A stretch of DNA of 33,991 nt, taken from Methanobacteriota archaeon. Lineage in GTDB: Archaea; Thermoplasmatota; Poseidoniia; Poseidoniales; Poseidoniaceae. The stretch spans positions 1 to 33,991 of the forward strand of contig JAACCR010000121.1 in the NCBI GenBank assembly GCA_009937205.1. The letters run 5' to 3'. Positions within the stretch are counted from its first letter, which is position 1; the number at the start of each line of letters is the position of its first letter. A program made the translations under genes and the position numbers. Below, piece after piece: positions 31,680-33,991 of the stretch. The notes beneath the pieces were generated by a model that was not told where the DNA came from, ran no database searches, and worked only from the letters and a program-made list of their open reading frames with translations.

Positions 31680-31832
31680 TTACACAACGCCGCTTCTGCT
31701 ACTACAATCTGGTTTATATCGTATTCTAGTAAAACGAATCCACCCCACGCTACTATATCTTAGAGGCCAATAGTACTCTCTATGAAGGGTTTCAACATTA
31801 CCATCTGTGAATTTACACAACACCGCTTCTGC
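31680..31832 (+). repeat. 20-bp direct repeat flanking the divergent intergenic region
   Basis: TTACACAACGCCGCTTCTGC at 31680-31699 recurs as a 19/20 match at 31813-31832, differing only at G/A position 10. One copy lies about 45 bases from the leftward membrane gene start, the other about 80 bases from the rightward surface gene start. No coding or mobile-element explanation was found. Confidence 0.7.
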
Positions 31833-31863
31833 GATTTGACGCAGAGGGGGATGCTTGAAATGC

Positions 31864-31898
31864 TTTGGCCGCTGAGGGCCAAAGGCCCTTGACAGGAG
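31864..31898 (+). promoter_or_regulatory. Overlapping hairpins and ribosome site of the surface protein gene
   Basis: TTTGGCC (31864-31870) can pair with GGCCAAA (31877-31883), while AGGGCC (31875-31880) can pair with GGCCCT (31884-31889). The two stems share bases and cannot coexist. AGGAG follows at 31894-31898, six bases before a GTG and 14 before the ATG. Confidence 0.5.
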
Positions 31899-31912
31899 CG
31901 GCGGTGATTCTG

Positions 31913-33991
31913 ATGCGACTTGCAATATTTCTAACTCTAATTTTTATAACATCTACACTTGCTCCGTTTGCAACTTCAGCAACAACAGAAACGCAGTTTA
32001 ATGATGGTTCAACATCATATGAAACCACATTTACTGGTAGTGGAACAGGAACTGCAGGTGTGATTTCTATCCCTTATGGTGCCGAAGTTACCGCTGCTGA
32101 ATTTAGATTAACTGGAGAGGCATCCAATACAGCATATACAAATTATACAACCAATGCTCATTATGGTGGTGCAGGTGATGCGAATTGGCAAAGTGCCCCT
32201 CCATCTCCATTCACCTACGGAAGCCGTTCCAACATGGATGTAAATTCTCAAACAATGACTTTGAAAGGCATACCTTCAACCAATCATGCTGATTTCACAA
32301 GAACATCTACTGTCCAGTCACTTGGTGGCGCACATCAAAACACCACTGGTGGATTCATTGCACTTTCTGATCAAGGCTACAATAGTCCAGGTCTAAAACA
32401 CTCTGATTTAGCCGTTTCAAGTAGTGCTTCGTGGACCTATATGGGAGTGGTAGTTCCTATTTCAGAATATGAACTTCACGTTATGAAATACTCCAATACA
32501 GGATTATACAATACGCCTACTATTCTGCGAATTAACAAGAGCACTGGTGCCTATTTGGGTACTGCCACATTCCAAAGTAGTTCTACTAATGGATGTTCTA
32601 CATCTTCAAATTATTACATGCATGATGCAACAGTCTACAATGGGGATGTATATACGGCATCATATTCTAATAATGATGTTGTAAAGTGGACAGTCACTAG
32701 TACAACTTGGAAATGTTCCACAGTATGGAGCTATAACCAATATATAACCGGAGTTGATTTTGATGATGATACTGGAAAGATGTATATTGCAACTTATGAT
32801 TATCAAGGTCAATCTCATTATATTAAGGAAGTCAACCCTGCATCTCCAACTTCAATAAATGGGTCATGGTTGATGGGGAGTTATCCTTCAATGTATTACT
32901 ACTATGGTGCAGGATTGGTCGTGAATTATCCAATGGTAACATACAACCTTTATAGCAATCAAGGATACAAGAGCACTCATCATCAATATGCATTCAATGG
33001 CTTATGGTTGGACTCGATGGGTGAAGTTGAGATCGATGGTGGTGGCCACTATGGATTAGTTGATGATGGCACAGGTAAAGTAGCCTTTACATGCCATTAT
33101 TATTCTGCATACTGCTCCTCGTCCCAGTCAAGAAAGATTAATTTCATGGGCGATGGCGATCTATTTGATTCACGTTCATCAACCACAACTTCAGCTACGG
33201 TAGTGGGTTCAACATTCTCGGTTGGAAAGACTCTCACCTCATTGAAATTAACTTCAGTATTGGCATATGAACCAGCAGGAACTTCAATCAATATCGATAT
33301 TTCAAATGATGGAGGGATTACTTGGATGCATGCTAATGCTGGTCAAATAGTGACATTTGCAAATGCAGGATCAATGCTAAAGTGGAGAGCGCATTTGAAT
33401 GGAACAACATCGAAAACACCAATATTAGGGGATTTGGCAATTCAATATACTGCAAGTTACCAAAGGAATGGTTATTTGTATAATTATCAATATACCGGAA
33501 GTGGTACTGTTAATAATCTGGTTGCAGCAACATTAAATTGGAATGAAACTAGACCATCTGGAACTAGTATTAGCGTAAAATTCGGCTTTGACTCTTCAAG
33601 CACTTGTTCTGGTTCAATAATTGATACATTCACTTCCCCAGGCCAGACAAAAACAATTACCAGTACTGGTTATTACATGTGCGTTAGAATAATGTTATCA
33701 ACCTCGAATACAGGCAATTCACCATCAATTACAAATCTGAGTATCCAACGCCATAGCGATGCACCTATGGAGCCTGAAATTCTTCTTGATAATTCTTCAG
33801 CATGGAAGCGATTAGCAAATGATGGAGCATTGATTGGGCCACTTACTATTTCTGAAAATAGCCCTAGTGAAAAAATAATCAAGAAATTTAATGATTTGAT
33901 TCCCGATACTGGGGCGGGAATAAAACATATTCAAGTTGATTTAGCTTCCTCTTCAAGTGGAAAACTAATTCTTGATTCATTTTCTGTTACA
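31913..33991 (+). CDS. Large secreted surface protein (3' end outside window)
   Basis: Direct translation gives an open frame of 693 codons from ATG 31913 to the window end without a stop, missing from the ORF track because it is unfinished. A signal peptide is clear (MRLAIFLTLIFITSTLAPF, cleavage near residue 23). The mature part is rich in Ser, Thr, Asn, Gly and Tyr and poor in Lys and Cys, as in archaeal surface proteins. Residues about 235-380 contain propeller-like strands (GVDFDDDTGKMYIATYDY). Two later segments share the pattern P-x-GTSI, a Gly/Ser core and SP-x-I-x-NL-x-IQ, and look like tandem beta-sandwich repeats of about 80 residues. GTG 31904 is an alternative start with better ribosome-site spacing. 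It may be an adhesin, S-layer component or substrate-binding protein. Confidence 0.75.
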   Translation, partial: MRLAIFLTLIFITSTLAPFATSATTETQFNDGSTSYETTFTGSGTGTAGVISIPYGAEVTAAEFRLTGEASNTAYTNYTTNAHYGGAGDANWQSAPPSPFTYGSRSNMDVNSQTMTLKGIPSTNHADFTRTSTVQSLGGAHQNTTGGFIALSDQGYNSPGLKHSDLAVSSSASWTYMGVVVPISEYELHVMKYSNTGLYNTPTILRINKSTGAYLGTATFQSSSTNGCSTSSNYYMHDATVYNGDVYTASYSNNDVVKWTVTSTTWKCSTVWSYNQYITGVDFDDDTGKMYIATYDYQGQSHYIKEVNPASPTSINGSWLMGSYPSMYYYYGAGLVVNYPMVTYNLYSNQGYKSTHHQYAFNGLWLDSMGEVEIDGGGHYGLVDDGTGKVAFTCHYYSAYCSSSQSRKINFMGDGDLFDSRSSTTTSATVVGSTFSVGKTLTSLKLTSVLAYEPAGTSINIDISNDGGITWMHANAGQIVTFANAGSMLKWRAHLNGTTSKTPILGDLAIQYTASYQRNGYLYNYQYTGSGTVNNLVAATLNWNETRPSGTSISVKFGFDSSSTCSGSIIDTFTSPGQTKTITSTGYYMCVRIMLSTSNTGNSPSITNLSIQRHSDAPMEPEILLDNSSAWKRLANDGALIGPLTISENSPSEKIIKKFNDLIPDTGAGIKHIQVDLASSSSGKLILDSFSVT

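Noticed and set aside
31690-31780. Possible tRNA-like sequence near the direct repeats
   Set aside because: No acceptor stem, anticodon loop or complete T arm could be built on either strand.
31680-31832. CRISPR array interpretation of the 20-bp repeat
   Set aside because: There are only two copies, spaced 133 bases apart, and no cas gene.
31680-32028. Minus-strand ORFs of 81 and 71 residues
   Set aside because: They overlap the intergenic repeats and the signal peptide of the surface gene and have no plausible features.
33100-33882. Minus-strand ORFs at the right edge
   Set aside because: They are antisense to the continuous surface protein frame.

Overview
The window looks like chromosomal DNA of an uncultured planktonic archaeon. 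The best fit by inference is a marine Thermoplasmatota lineage such as Marine Group II (Poseidoniia); no marker gene here proves this. The archaeal signs are a DUF63 membrane protein, a geranylgeranyl reductase, an FKBP prolyl isomerase carrying a SAP domain, a presenilin-like A22 protease, an archaeal/ER-type signal peptidase, an Lhr-type helicase, TATA-like boxes, and many sequon-rich exported proteins. The DNA is AT-rich and densely coding. I found no rRNA, tRNA, CRISPR array, insertion sequence or phage gene.

Layout. (1) 1-1550, minus: a secreted GH39-like glycosidase lipoprotein, cut by the window edge and absent from the ORF track. (2) 2020-8945: a quinone/cytochrome block. UbiA and UbiD read left, and divergent geranylgeranyl reductase and a long CcmF read right. 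(3) 9016-13232: an FKBP-SAP foldase, a membrane-anchored DNase I-fold nuclease, an SPFH protein, a DUF309 protein, a TspO protein lacking its first helix, and a zinc microprotein. (4) 13389-19382: DUF63, then a four-gene leucine-degradation module (MCC beta, methylglutaconyl-CoA hydratase-like, biotin carboxylase, separate biotin carrier). It resembles the bacterial liuB-C-D order, but the alpha chain is split in two. (5) 19468-20148: an exported coiled-coil protein whose 3' end overlaps what looks like a decayed LysE-family exporter. (6) 20190-31636, all minus: a small membrane protein and signal peptidase; Lhr helicase; FolC; dCMP deaminase; and a tightly coupled presenilin-like protease, seryl-tRNA synthetase and secreted M28 peptidase. 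(7) 31913 to the right edge, plus: a large secreted surface protein, still open at the window end and also missing from the ORF track.

Themes. Much of the window concerns the cell surface and exported proteins: signal peptidase, intramembrane protease, M28 peptidase, anchored nuclease, glycosidase lipoprotein and surface protein. With MCC-type leucine degradation and a respiratory quinone/cytochrome block, this fits a heterotroph living on protein and polysaccharide. The most unusual points are a presenilin-like protease with a domain of about 380 residues inserted between helices 3 and 4; a signal peptidase with about 105 residues between its His and Asp motifs; the split MCC alpha chain; GC-rich inverted repeats just upstream of several start codons; and a 20-bp repeat duplicated between the divergent genes near 31.7 kb.
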